Of a DNA stretch of 64,000 bases, positions 36,001 to 46,610 are shown piece by piece. The number at the start of each line of letters is the position of its first letter. The first letter of the stretch is position 1. The DNA comes from Paracyclopina nana (taxonomy: Eukaryota > Arthropoda > Copepoda > Cyclopoida > Cyclopettidae). The stretch lies in contig JAGUCH010000005.1 of NCBI GenBank assembly GCA_019096065.1, forward strand, positions 5,890,001 to 5,954,000, read 5' to 3'. Under the pieces are notes generated by a model, which had not been told where the DNA came from, made no database searches, and saw only the letters and a list, made by a program, of their open reading frames with translations. A program made the translations under genes and the position numbers.

Positions 36001-39000
36001 AGGAAAAATCCAAAAATCCTTAAAATCCAAAAAACGACATTTTTTCATTACGACTGACAGGTTTAGAGGTTGCTGATGAACAGGACAATAGTAGTAGCAG
36101 TGCAAAAGCAGTCGTTTTGTTGCTTGGCCTTCAAAAGGTTGTAACTGGCTTCGATGTTAGCTGGCAAGGAGACAAAACTCTGGTGGTTCCGGCCTACAAG
36201 TTGTTTTTCTTATGCTACCAAGGTCTATACACAACTACTCAAGGCCTCGTCGACCTTCGAGACGGAAAAGAAAAACAATCGGACCCACCGAAGTAGCATT
36301 AGAAAGCTCCAGTCTGGCTGTCCAAATGCAGATATGTACTGTTTATATATTAGGAAAACCACCAGCACAGCAGCAGAAGTAATTGGATTTTCCATCAGCT
36401 GCGTCTAATATAATAATAAGTTTATGATAATTTTCCGCGTTCAGAGTCCATGTATACTGTTACACATCCTATGCTAGAATGCTACAATGCACGGCTGCAA
36501 TCAATAGAATAATCATGTAGTACTACAACACTATTGTAAGTTACTATAGCACTACAAACGCAAACTCACTATTGGGGCCAAGTAGATGCAAAAAGTTTGC
36601 CACCATCTTTGAATAAGTGTACCACTTGGAATCCTGATCAAGCTCACCCATTTTGCCTGAGTATTTGTCAAGTTTTTTATGGCTATACTTAGGGTATTTT
36701 AAATACCAAAATCCTGGCAATACGCCAAGCCGTTTCTTATAGTAAAAAAGGGCTTTTATTATTTGTATTCTAGAAGTAGTAAAGACAAACCTTTTTTTGG
36801 CATGATCACGCTTCTTCCAACTTCAGCAGTCTGCCATGCTCTGAAGACAGAAGAATAAGGTAGTAGAAAAGTGCAGAATACCGAGCAAAATGTCTGGAGT
36901 GGCCGGAAGTATGACGTGCGGTGTGGGCGTTTTGGGGCCCTCGGGCATCGTGATGGACACCTCGAAAGCCATGGCTGTCTTGGGCTTTTCCCCCTCTCAA
37001 ACGTTTGAGACGACGAGCACCGAGGAGATCAATCGGGCTTTCATGTTCAAGATGCATTTAATCATGTCCAATTCAAACAAGAAGAACTTCAATCCGCGCA
37101 TGAAGGAGTCACGACGCCTGGAGCTGCGAAAAATCAACGAAGCCTTGCAGTTTTTGACAAAAAAACGCACCAAAAACGAGTCGATCGACGAGTGGAAGAG
37201 AGGTGGACGAAAAAGCAATATTGTTGCCAAGGCAATTAGTGCCCTGACAATAGAAGATGGATCCATAATCAGCATTAATGCCTACAGAGAAAAGTTGTTC
37301 GAGGCGCAAATGCTCAAGGAAATGGAATCGAAAAGAGCTCGAGCCCTCGCTGATGAACTAATGGCCAACTTGGAGGGAGAGAAGCCCAAGTCCTCTGCAT
37401 CATCTGGGTCCTTCATAGCTCTTAGAAGCCTTAATGTTCATTAAGCAATTAAGGCCTGGATCAGCTGGTTATTTCACCGCAATTTTGAGCGCCGTAATTG
37501 CGATGCAATTGTCAACATAACAGCGATCCGCTGGTAATTGTAATCCAATTTTTGCTACGTGCAAAAATTACTTCTTTAGCGGGTTTAAAGTAAAACTTTA
37601 AGACCAAAATTCAAAAATGGGATCATTAGAGCTTGAATTATCAAACTCAGGCTCATTATCTTCCGCGTCTTTGATCGTAGCATGGTTGCGGTTGTTATCG
37701 GTTCTTATTATTCAAAGACGTTTTATTCAAAGCTCTTATAAACATTTTTTTCATTTTTTAGCCCTAAAATACTGATATCAAAAATCTTCCGCTAGATGGC
37801 CTTCGTTTATCTTTTGATAGTGTTAGCAAGATATGAACATTCAATGAAAAAGTACAAGCCAGATAGTTTGGGTTCAAAAAACTGCCTCTAGATGGCACTT
37901 TCTTAATTTATTTCAGAGTTGCCAGATGTGTAAATTAGTTTTTCACCAAAACCTCCTGGAAAGAGCCATAAAGGGAAATTTTAAAGATTTTTTGAGCCAA
38001 ACTGGTAACTTTAATTCACCTCAGTGTAATTGAGCTAATGGAGGCAATTAAAATGCTTGTACTCTAGCTAAAAGTACTTTGTCTCCCCGTTTTGCATGGT
38101 AAGCTAATTATTATCCTTAGCAAGTTTCTTCTTCTTTGGGTCATGGGGAAAAAACCCAGCTTGTGCACTATATAAAGAAGTCAGGTTAGGAAGGAAGCTG
38201 CAAAAATCCAATTACCCACTCGCGTTGAAGGAGCTATGAACGACTCTGAGTGCAATTAGTAGCTCTATAAAAAGACGCAGCAAAAAAGCAAATGGGTCAA
38301 CTTCATCAGCTGGTGAAGCTGCCACAACACCAAATGCTGTTGAAGATGCTGCTACCAGCGCCCCAAGCTTGAAAAAGCAGCAAAGTCGAGCAAATCTGAG
38401 CGGAAAGAGACACTCAACAACCTACGCAACCTCGAGTGATGTGAGTCGAACCTCTTCATCTCAGTCAACTTCCACGAGCAGCTCTTCTTCCAAAAGCAGC
38501 ACCACCACCAAGAAAAAGACTTCCAAATCGAAGTATCTTTCTTCCACTGAGAGGAAATTGGCTCAGCAAAACTTGCAAAGCACCTATACAAGATCAACCG
38601 GAGACTTGACAGCTGATGATGATTTTGCTCTGGTGAGGAGTGGGCTGCTCCTCAACCAGACTGATGAGTTTCTCATTGGCAACCTCAATGACTCCTCGGA
38701 CTCGTTGACTTCCAAGTGAAGTTATAGTTGATGGTAACATTTCTTTTTCAACTAAAAATGATCAACTTTGCACCATGGAAGATGCATGCTTTCCATGTAG
38801 GCATCTTGTGACCACGTGGTTTTTGTGCTCAATGTAAACAAGGGCAACCAGCGCACTCTGGCGGGCGAAATCTAAGCAAAAATGTTATTTTTGTCAAATT
38901 GACTCGTTAAAAAAAGTCAGCAGGTGGAACCTCATAAATATTGGAGAGCCCTAGCTTTCTAGCTGCCATCCTCTCGTATATAAAAGCCAGTTTTTTATGC

Positions 39001-40950
39001 GAGTAATGTGATATGCTCTGAAAAAATTGGCCGCATAGCTTTCCTTCTTAGCTATTTGGTGGTAATTTCTTTTTGGGGGAAATCAGCACAATGAACAAGA
39101 ACTGGTCGTTATTTCGCGAGGACTGAGCAACAAACTCATTACTCTAATGCCTTCTTTTGCCATAGGCAAGACTTAGCTTGGTCTTGGTTAATGTGTTGCT
39201 TCCCTTTGAAAGTTCTTGACATCCTCGTCGCGTTCTAGCACCACTTGCATGTTGAAACGAAAAAGGACAGCAGCTGCCTAAAACTTCCACAACCCTCTTA
39301 AACTTGGGTAATAATGATGGAAGTAGTAGTAGTAGTGAAAAACGAAAGCAGCTATGTAAGTTGAAGGGGAAATTGAGGTGATGTGTTGCACCTGAACCCA
39401 CACTTCCAAAATTGACATATTGCTCCATTAAAAAATTATGCCAAGCTTTGCTATCTTGTTACTGTCGTGTTTGAAGAAACTGTGTATCTGCCACTCATTG
39501 GCTTCCACCTTTTGAGTATGCGAAAAATGCTGGCTTCGTATTACCAGAGTAGTTGTAGTAGCATTTCGACTGATAAGCATGTTAAGTTGTAAAGTACCGC
39601 CTCTCTTTTGTGGTGCTCATCTCTGCTCTAAGAATGTTAAGAATCTAAACTCAAGCAATGAGAATTTGATCAAATCTTAACTTGACAGGTTGACAAAAAA
39701 ATTTAAAAAGTGAGAGCAAATTGGAATAAATTCAGTTTATTAAAATTCATTTATAACCAACAAACATAAAGATACTAATGATTAGAATTCCAAAAACTAA
39801 CAAATTTGCCCATGAAAAAGCAGCTCGACCTCCTACTGATTTTTTTTGAAGCTCACAAAAGATTAAATCAATTTTGACCTATAGTAGATGAACGCCACAT
39901 TAAGCTCCAGAAACTTGCAGTAGGGGCTGAGAAAAAAGTTGTCTTCTTGAATTGTCTTCCTTGTAGGCATGACCAGAATGCCAAAGTGAATAAGAAAACG
40001 TTCCTTTTCCTGCAAAGAGATTTATACAGACTATTATGTATGCATCACAATAGTTTTTCCTCCACGCTCGTCAGATGGCGCTTAATAAAAAACAAACCAA
40101 GTGTGAGAGGCAATTTTTAACTATTTCGTGCCTGGAATTTCAAGCTGCAAGTGTAGCAGCAATGAGCAGCAGCAGCTGGTGTGTCAGATATATGACAGCA
40201 CCTCAAAATGAATCACTCGATAATTTTCGCCACCAGATGGCGCTACACGCGTACCTACGTGGCACTCCATATTTTTCCCTGAGCTGAAAATGGATGAAAG
40301 TTGGGGTCTACTCTATAGCAAAGTAGGTGATCATCATGTATGCAGAGTCGAGTCCCTGCAAGCGTATACGTGTAGCAAGAGAAAGCTCATCCCAAGGGGG
40401 CATCGTGCCATAAAAGCATATTTTGGGATATGCCATGTTATGAAGTATCAAAGCATTTATTTCCCATTTTATTTTCATGTATTCATTCAGCATACAAAAC
40501 TGAGCCCAATTCACATAAAATAACAAACTGTTAGCTATGTCATTTTGATTTTTCTAGTATATGTACTGTACAAGTGAACTAAAATTGGCTTTCTCCTTTT
40601 TATCCTAGAACAATACGTTGGAGCTGGATTTTGATTACTTTGTCTGCCTTTGTGAGCAATATTATTTATCTGATGACCCGTCCGACTTGGGTAACTTCAT
40701 CAATGGCAAGCTCGAATTCGAGACCAGCGAAGAGATCAACTCTGACGAGAGTGAGCACGAAGATCCTGGTCTGGTGGATCACAGAGCCAACTCTTCCACG
40801 AGCATCCACAGCATGGATGATGATTTGAGGGAGCCAAACGCAGCTGAGCTGAAGAAATCCAAGAGTGTCATTAGACTGCATGAGCACACCAGCAAAAGTC
40901 CTGTCAAAAGGATTTGCCAGTCCACTTTAGAATGCTGCTGCATTCTATAG
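30006..40950 (+). CDS. Calexcitin-like EF-hand protein with large insertion and lipid-anchor signals
   Basis: Exons 30006-30093, 30554-30744, 30975-31172, 31569-31809, 32381-32478 and 40609-40950 give 385 residues. EF-hand loops are DLNNDGCLTYKD (30-41), DVDKDGKITKTE (81-92) and DRTGDSVIDHEE (237-248). The last two exons complete the calexcitin/sarcoplasmic Ca-binding fold (ARQAF ... YYLSDDPSDLGNFINGKL). Between EF2 and EF3 sits an insertion of about 110 residues rich in Lys, Glu and His that known calexcitins lack. The N-terminus MGN fits N-myristoylation; the C-terminus CCCIL ends in a CAAX box (CCIL). Calexcitins are neuronal Ca2+/GTP-binding sensors. Intron 4 needs a GC donor (ACAG|GCAGGT); intron 5 is 8.1 kb. 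Exon 6 is assigned by phase and protein alignment across that gap, so transcript support would be welcome. Confidence 0.85.
31810..32380 (+). other. GC-AG intron inside EF-hand 3
   Basis: The donor AACAG|GCAGGT at 31809/31810 and acceptor TTTTCAG at 32380 restore a perfect EF loop (D-x-T-x-D-x-V-I-D-x-x-E). The nearby GT alternative (GCAG|GTGGCT) would create a stop codon at the junction. Confidence 0.75.
32479..35235. other. First part of the 8.1-kb calexcitin intron
   Basis: No exon is recognised. Copies of the palindromic TTTCAGTT/AACTGAAA motif occur near 33811-33835 and 34250-34275, and a lone MITE right end (GTAGATGAGCGG) near 34312. Confidence 0.5.
35236..36086. repeat. 851-bp non-autonomous element, ATGCCCTGTTCATCT ends
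   Basis: The left end ATGCCCTGTTCATCTGCTCC and right end GCTGATGAACAGGACAAT are inverted. Internal sequence (TTGACTAAACTGATG and the following segment) matches the element at 17473-18450. A second MITE lies inside it at 35733-35976. Confidence 0.6.
35733..35976. repeat. MITE nested in the 35236-36086 element
   Basis: The ends AATGCTGTGTTCATCTACC and TAGATGAACACCCTAT are inverted copies in the main terminus family. The element must have inserted after its host. Confidence 0.55.
36890..37444 (+). CDS. Intronless J-domain-like protein nested in calexcitin intron 5
   Basis: An open frame of 184 codons starts at an ATG in good context (GCAAAATGTC). Residues 27-90 read like a J domain: AMAVLGFSPS, then EEINRAFMFKMH, then RKINEALQFLTKK, matching helices I-III of DnaJ proteins. 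The HPD motif between helices II and III is absent (MSNSNKKN instead), so Hsp70 stimulation is not expected. The C-terminal part is basic then Ser-rich (SSASSGSF). Composition and codon use look coding. It lies on the same strand as its host gene, inside the intron, without introns of its own, so it may be a retrocopy or an independent nested gene. Family placement is tentative. Confidence 0.55.
   Translation: MSGVAGSMTCGVGVLGPSGIVMDTSKAMAVLGFSPSQTFETTSTEEINRAFMFKMHLIMSNSNKKNFNPRMKESRRLELRKINEALQFLTKKRTKNESIDEWKRGGRKSNIVAKAISALTIEDGSIISINAYREKLFEAQMLKEMESKRARALADELMANLEGEKPKSSASSGSFIALRSLNVH
38169..38177 (+). promoter_or_regulatory. TATA box in front of the Ser-rich frame
   Basis: TATATAAAG predicts transcription from about 38199, 40 bp before the first ATG (38236). 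This supports an independent transcription unit within the calexcitin intron. Confidence 0.45.
38240..38719 (+). CDS. Ser/Lys-rich open frame without an in-frame ATG
   Basis: The frame is open for 159 codons and ends TSK. It is basic and Ser/Thr-rich in its first two thirds (KKKTSKSK, a run of Ser), with a more ordered C-terminus (STGDLTADDDFALVRSGLLL). No ATG occurs in this frame. The only nearby ATG (38236) opens a 7-codon frame offset by one base. So the start is a missing upstream exon, a non-AUG codon or a one-base error in the sequence. No family is recognised. Codon composition and the upstream TATA box favour a real gene. Confidence 0.4.
   Translation, partial: TTLSAISSSIKRRSKKANGSTSSAGEAATTPNAVEDAATSAPSLKKQQSRANLSGKRHSTTYATSSDVSRTSSSQSTSTSSSSSKSSTTTKKKTSKSKYLSSTERKLAQQNLQSTYTRSTGDLTADDDFALVRSGLLLNQTDEFLIGNLNDSSDSLTSK
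38720..40608. other. Last part of the calexcitin intron
   Basis: It contains the MITE at 39609-39901. No other exon is recognised before the 40609 acceptor. Confidence 0.55.
39609..39901. repeat. MITE, about 293 bp
   Basis: The ends TGTGGTGCTCATCT and AGTAGATGAACGCCACAT are inverted. The interior is AT-rich with no coding capacity. Confidence 0.65.
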
Positions 40951-41712
40951 CCACTATATGTAAATGCTGATACTTGCTTAATTTTGAAAATCAGATTATT
41001 ACTTTTGGTGGTGCTGAGCTTCATTCTTCTGTAGCATTGAAAAGCATTATTTTTCTATGTATAAAATACACACTGCAGCTTATTCCATGCTTTGAACAAT
41101 CTGTCCCCACCAAACAAATCGAGGCTTTCAGAGCTCTCTTCAGGAGGGGCGCGTTACTCCAAAAAGGAAATGCATCTGAGTGAAGGATCCTTTTTCAGTT
41201 AACGGTTGCAGCCTCGATTTGTTTGGTGGGGATATTCCATAATGGCCACTACATTTTCTTGCGTGTGTATGTGGAGTTTTGTCACGTAGTATAATACAGC
41301 AGCTCGTGAAAAAATGAAATAAATAGACCTTAGCCAATGTGTAATGGAGTAACGCAGTAGAAATCTATTAAATCCGAAACAATGGAGCCATCTGGATTGA
41401 AAAATGTGTCCGAAAAGTAGGTTTGTGCTGCGGTGTGGTGGGTCCATCCTCCTCAATCCTTTATTTGTCCCAAGGTGGCCATTTTTGCGGGAAAAGGACA
41501 TTCATTTTTATGGACTGGTGGCACAAATCCTCAGATCCGTTCCACATAAAGTAATATTCCAATAAAAAAAAGAAAGCCATTCCAATTGTGTGCAACAACA
41601 ACCAAATTTATTTTACAGTTCGCAACTTGTTTTGAATACTATTATGTTTTTATAGGTGCTAATAAGTGACAGATATGATGGGGCTTTCTTTTTCCTGTGC
41701 GCAGAAATTGTC
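40951..41712. other. Intergenic between calexcitin-like and four-span genes (convergent)
   Basis: The two genes converge here. The stretch holds a foldback element (41104-41232) and an AATAAA on the minus strand (41607-41612) that could end the four-span transcript about 100 nt beyond its stop codon. Confidence 0.55.
41104..41232. repeat. 129-bp foldback element with perfect 22-bp ends
   Basis: The 22-bp end at 41104-41125 begins TCCCCACCAAACAAATCGAG; its exact reverse complement is 41211-41232. The interior also folds (AAAAAGGA at 41161 against TCCTTTTT at 41188). The inner CCTTTTTCAGTTAACGG resembles the hairpin at 14587-14658. Confidence 0.85.
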
Positions 41713-43294
41713 TCATTCGTTGAGTTCAAGATTTTTGGCCTTGATGTCTTGGGCTTGAATGGGACTCTTGGCTCCACTTTTGATGGAGGCAATGTCGTCA
41801 AGGGACTCTTTTGTTGTATGCTCAGACATATTGTCGTATGGGCTCTCCATGTCATCTTCATCGTAAGCCACAAAAGGCTGAACCTGGTGGCTGGGGCTGT
41901 CAACCTTGTGCAAATTGCCAATTTCGTCGATTTCGCGGAGCAATTGAAAGTAGCTCACCACGCAGAGCCAAATGTAGTAGGAAAATACTGGAAAAAGTAT
42001 TTAGAGCCTCATTCAGAAAACTTTACGTTACTTAACTTAAAAGTGGCTATAATTCTCTGAATTAAGTTTGATTTCTTTAGCATCTAGTGTCTGATTCAGA
42101 GAATTGTTGAAATAGTATTGAATTTTCTGAATCAGACTTTATTTATAATGGATAATTGGTTATTTATAGTGAGAGATCCGGATCCGGATTTCTATCCAGT
42201 GAAATGTCTAGTATACTTTTGGAAAGCTAAGGTTGGTTGTTTTAGATGCTGCCTCTGAATTAATTAGTGAATTTGTGCCAAGAATTAAGATTAATAATTG
42301 AAGAGTTTTTTTAATGGGTCCAATTAAAAGATGACGTCATTGTACACTAATGGTGAGCACTACTATTCAAAACACCTATTGAATAATTCAGTTTTGCAGC
42401 CATTTTTTCATGGCATAAAATGGGGTAAAATAGGTGGGAACTCGATGCTACACAGTATACTTTACGAGGCCATTCACGAGTTTTTATGATGCATTATGCT
42501 GCAAATTAATTAATGGATGGGGCCACGAAAAAGCTTTCGTTCATCATTTCCCCCCTCGCATTATTACGATCATTATCAGCCTGGTTTTCGTTCAAAAAGT
42601 GGCAAAAACAGAAGGAGCATGTTATATAGCATAATTTACCTAAAGTTGCTCCAGCAATTATTCCAGATGCGATGATATAACTGGTATCATCATCTGCGCC
42701 CATATTTAATGCCCACACCACAATAACCGCAATGACGAGAATTAATTTCACGAGCAGTCGAGCGAATTCCAAAATTAACCAGGGCAAAATGGGCCAACGA
42801 GAACCCTGGAAAAAATATGCACTCGTTCCACTCTTCCAAGACTTTTTTATTTGTACCTTTGATGTGCCAAAAAGTGCAACGAGGGCAAATACGAGGAAAA
42901 CTGCGAGGACAACAATGCCAATTATAGCCCATGTTTTAATATCTGCAATTTCATTAAAAGAATAATGATTAAAAAAAGGTATTGATTATATGCTGTTGAG
43001 CTTACCATATTGGAGGTCATATGACGAAGAGCACCACCAGCTGTCTTTATTGGTGCTAGCCTTGCAATCATAGCCAGTGACGATATTTTCCTTGTACCAA
43101 GTCACAACACTTTCATCTCCAACTTTGATGCTCAAGAAAACGATGCCAGCGATGTAAGCGACCTGAAAAAAGAGTCGTATTATAATTTTGTTATAGCCCT
43201 TTAAAATCAACTGTTTTACAATGTAGAGGAGGAGGACTGCCAAAGTTCCGGATCTTGTGGATAAGCATCCACAGCAAACTTTCATAACCGCCAT
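41713..43294 (-). CDS. Four-transmembrane arthropod-type protein
   Basis: Exons 43294-43220, 43162-43006, 42942-42857, 42805-42640 and 41987-41713 (phases 0, 1, 0, 1) give 252 residues. The N-terminus MKVCCGCLSTRSGTLA leads into membrane span 1 (about 17-37). A short extracellular loop with Cys58 and Cys69 follows, then spans 2 (81-103), 3 (114-138) and 4 (147-170), and an 80-residue acidic cytoplasmic tail. The CCGC..TRSG start and the WPILPWLI motif before span 3 resemble a family of insect tetraspan proteins (DUF4728/pasiflora-like), but that placement is from memory and tentative. Intron 3 is only 51 nt, a multiple of three, with no stop codon. Confidence 0.8.
42806..42856 (-). other. 51-nt intron, possible exitron
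   Basis: It has a GTACAA donor and a TTTTTTCCAG acceptor. Retention would keep the frame and add 17 residues to the loop between spans 2 and 3. The spliced form fits the expected loop length better. Confidence 0.6.
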
Positions 43295-46200
43295 TTCTCA
43301 GCTGAGGTCGTCACATAATTATTTTGGCCAGTGGAATTGAAGAAATTCGTTGGTGAAGGCCACGAAGCAAGGCCAAGGTTCAATTATAACTGGAGTGTGG
43401 CGGTGGGACACCTCACTAAAGCGCCTCATTAGAATCGATTTTTTTCATGTACAATATGTTTAGTATAAAAAGAGGAGCAAAATTGGACTCCTTTCTAATT
43501 TGCCTAATGGCAATTTGTGTCAGTGGATTGATTTTGCGCGATCATAATAAATTTCACCTCCAATTATTCGATTATCGCGTCCGGATTCCCCGTTAATTTA
43601 TTGCAATGAGTAGAAAGTGCGAAGCTTTTCTCTCTTTTCTTTTATACATGAATTAATTAGATTTTGCAATTGCTTGTGGACGTTTATTTGCATTTTGTGC
43701 ATTTTTATACTATGACTCTGAAGAAACTGAAAAATTGCTCGTTGACTTTGTTTTTCATTTTCCTATTAATTTGAAGAAGCAAACTGGCTTGATTTAGTAA
43801 ATGAGCATTTCATGTTATATAAAAAAAGTCCACTATAAGTGGAAATGACTAAACTTTACGCATGAATTTATAGTAGTTGATCTAATGAGCCCCTTTTTTC
43901 TCTCTTTCTCCTCATTAAAAGTGCATTTTGGTCATTTCCACTATGACGATGACATTTCTTTTTTGCTTTGTCAAGCGCCCAAAATGACCCTCAAAATGCT
44001 TTCTAAATCACCTCTAAAAAGAACTACTAAAATCTATAGATATTCAAAACATTATTAATAGGAAACCTGGATATTTAAATAGATATTTCATGAATACCTC
44101 GCATTTGTGTTACAGTGGTAAATGGTCGCTAGGATACTCTAACTGTTTTCAACGGAACTCTTCAGCAGTGTTTGCTTATGTAGACACCTCAAAAGAGTTC
44201 CATACCAGAATACAAATCGATTAAAAGAGTGCTGCTCAAGCATGCATTGGCATTTAGAAAGGCCTGCAATTTTCATGAGTGGAAATTCGTTTTCATCGCA
44301 ACATTTCAGTATGGACAATCACGCAACCTTTAGAAGCAAAAAAATGCATTTAGAAAGCAGTTTTGCCCCTGCTTTCTACAAGCTGCCATGAAATGCCATG
44401 AACAGAAACATCATATGTAGTCAAGTAAAGCCACACATATTGATCATAAATAGCATGTCAATTGATATTGAATACAAGAAAGAGTAGTGATTTGCCTCAA
44501 ACTTGATTTTTGTTATTGTTTATTAATCAGCATTTGGACCCTCTACAATGTTTTTTCATCATCCTTAACTAGTAATATTTTAGACATTAAATACAGTATA
44601 GCAATTAGTTATTACATATCAGATATTTTTTTTTTCCATTGCTCATTGTTGTTGTTGTTGTTTTTCATGATAATAAAAGCAGCATCAGATTTTGTCGTAC
44701 AAATGATGGTATGCAAAAAGCATGAACAGAAAAATTCGAAAATTCGAAATTTCATCAAAAAATGCTGTTGCTTATGATTAGCTCGGATTAAAGGATAGAA
44801 AGAGAGAGAGTAAACTGACTAGCTTTTACAGCATGATATTAGGCTGAAAAATCCAAATTAAAAATATGGGCTATTATTTCGAATTAATTTTGCTGATTTC
44901 CGTTCCTAAAATGTCAACATCACAACAAATTCAAAAAGGTTTTTCATGGACAACAGCCTGCCTCTGTTGGAATTTTCAATAGTAGTTTGGACGGAGTATA
45001 GGAGGATTTCTTCCCTACTACAAGTGTGAACAATTTGCTCTAGCACAACATGATAGTATTTTTTTGATTGGTTTTTTGATTGGTTGATGTATACACACAT
45101 GTTGTATACTCTATTAGGGAGGAGGAGAGTAGAGGTTCATCATTGGGCAGCATGGCTGTTTACTTTTTTTTGCAAAACAAAATGGTGGTAATTCAAGCTG
45201 CAAATTCAGTATTTTACACATTGTTGAGTTAGAACCTTCCAATCAGCTATGTTTATCACATGTGTATTGACAATTTCCCCTGGCTGTGGTTACTTCATAA
45301 TTTTTTTTGCTGTCATGACCATAAACACATTTTTTTATCAATAAGGGAAATATGCCAAATATTTGTGCTAATCACATGCAAGCAGTATTTTGCTGTAATT
45401 GTTATAGCTCTTTAATGCATTGATGGTGATGTAATTTGTAAAGAGCATTTCATTTTTACTGCAAGCTCATCTCACCCAAAAAGGTGTCTAAAATTGGATA
45501 AATGGAGGGATAGTACTTTTTTGTTTGTTTGTATGGGTGAAAAGAAACGTAAGTGATGTTATGTGTATGTTAAGTATATAAGAGCAATGGTGCTGATTCA
45601 AGTGATTTTCTCAATAGTTTTATGTACATAATTGATTATGATAAGTTGTGAGGGATTTTTTGCAGTACTACATGATTTTTTTGGTTTTTGCAGTTTTTCC
45701 ATGTGAGTTTGTAATGCTTTTCGTGGGGTGTTGATGTTTTTTGGTGTGGGTTTCAAATTGTCACATGACCATAATTATGATTAATTTTTTCAAAGATACT
45801 TTTTTTGCTATAATAGTGCACATTGATGTTGTTGTTTTTTTTTGTGGTGGTGCAAATGTAAGATAGCTATGTAGTGAAAAGCATGGGTGCCATTTTGTTT
45901 TTTTTTGGGAAATGATTCTAGACACTCATTTTTAAGTAGATATAATGCAGGCCACTTGGATGGATAGATATGTATAATTGTAAGGCTGATTGGATGATGT
46001 ACAAAACTTGAGAACTTCCGAAGTCGTCGACTCTTAAGTTTATTGCCTGACTTTTTTTATAACTTGACTTCTTCCCTTGGCTGCTGCTATTTTCTGGTCC
46101 GCGAGAAAAAGTTAAGCAATTCACCAAAAAAAGGGAAACATCTGAAAGTATCTTTGAGAGTTTTTCTTGTTGTCGTAGCACTAATCAACAAACATAATTA

Positions 46201-46610
46201 TTGTATATGTAACAAATCAAGTATTTTTTCTTATAGCTCTTTGGGTCGATCAGTTAATCTTTGGTTTATAGCTGTATATCCTAGCTTTAAAATGGCTTAA
46301 AGCAACACAACAATAATGGTTGAAAAAATGAAGGAGGAGGAGAGTTTTTCATAATAATAATAATAATAGGCCTAATTCTTAGTTTTCCTGAAGCAAATTA
46401 GATATTGCACCATGTCTTCATTCTCAATCAAATCAAATATAAAGAACTAGTTGAGTAATTGATAGCGGGATCCTCTTGAGAATTCTGAAAATATTCAAAT
46501 CTTCATTAGTGCTGAGATCAAGACTTGCTGAGTAAATGAATTACCTAAGTGCCCAGTGACTACTTGTCAACAAGCTCTGGGTTGATTTTCCGTCAAAAGT
46601 ATTTTGCTTT
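43295..46610. other. Intergenic / probable 3' UTR of the couch potato ortholog
   Basis: No exon is recognised. From about 44900 to 46600 the plus strand is strongly T- and G-rich (the sense strand of couch potato would be A- and C-rich), which suits a long 3' UTR. Minor features are an imperfect 12-bp inverted repeat (43838-43849 and 43931-43942) and an ATA microsatellite at 46352-46368. Confidence 0.4.
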
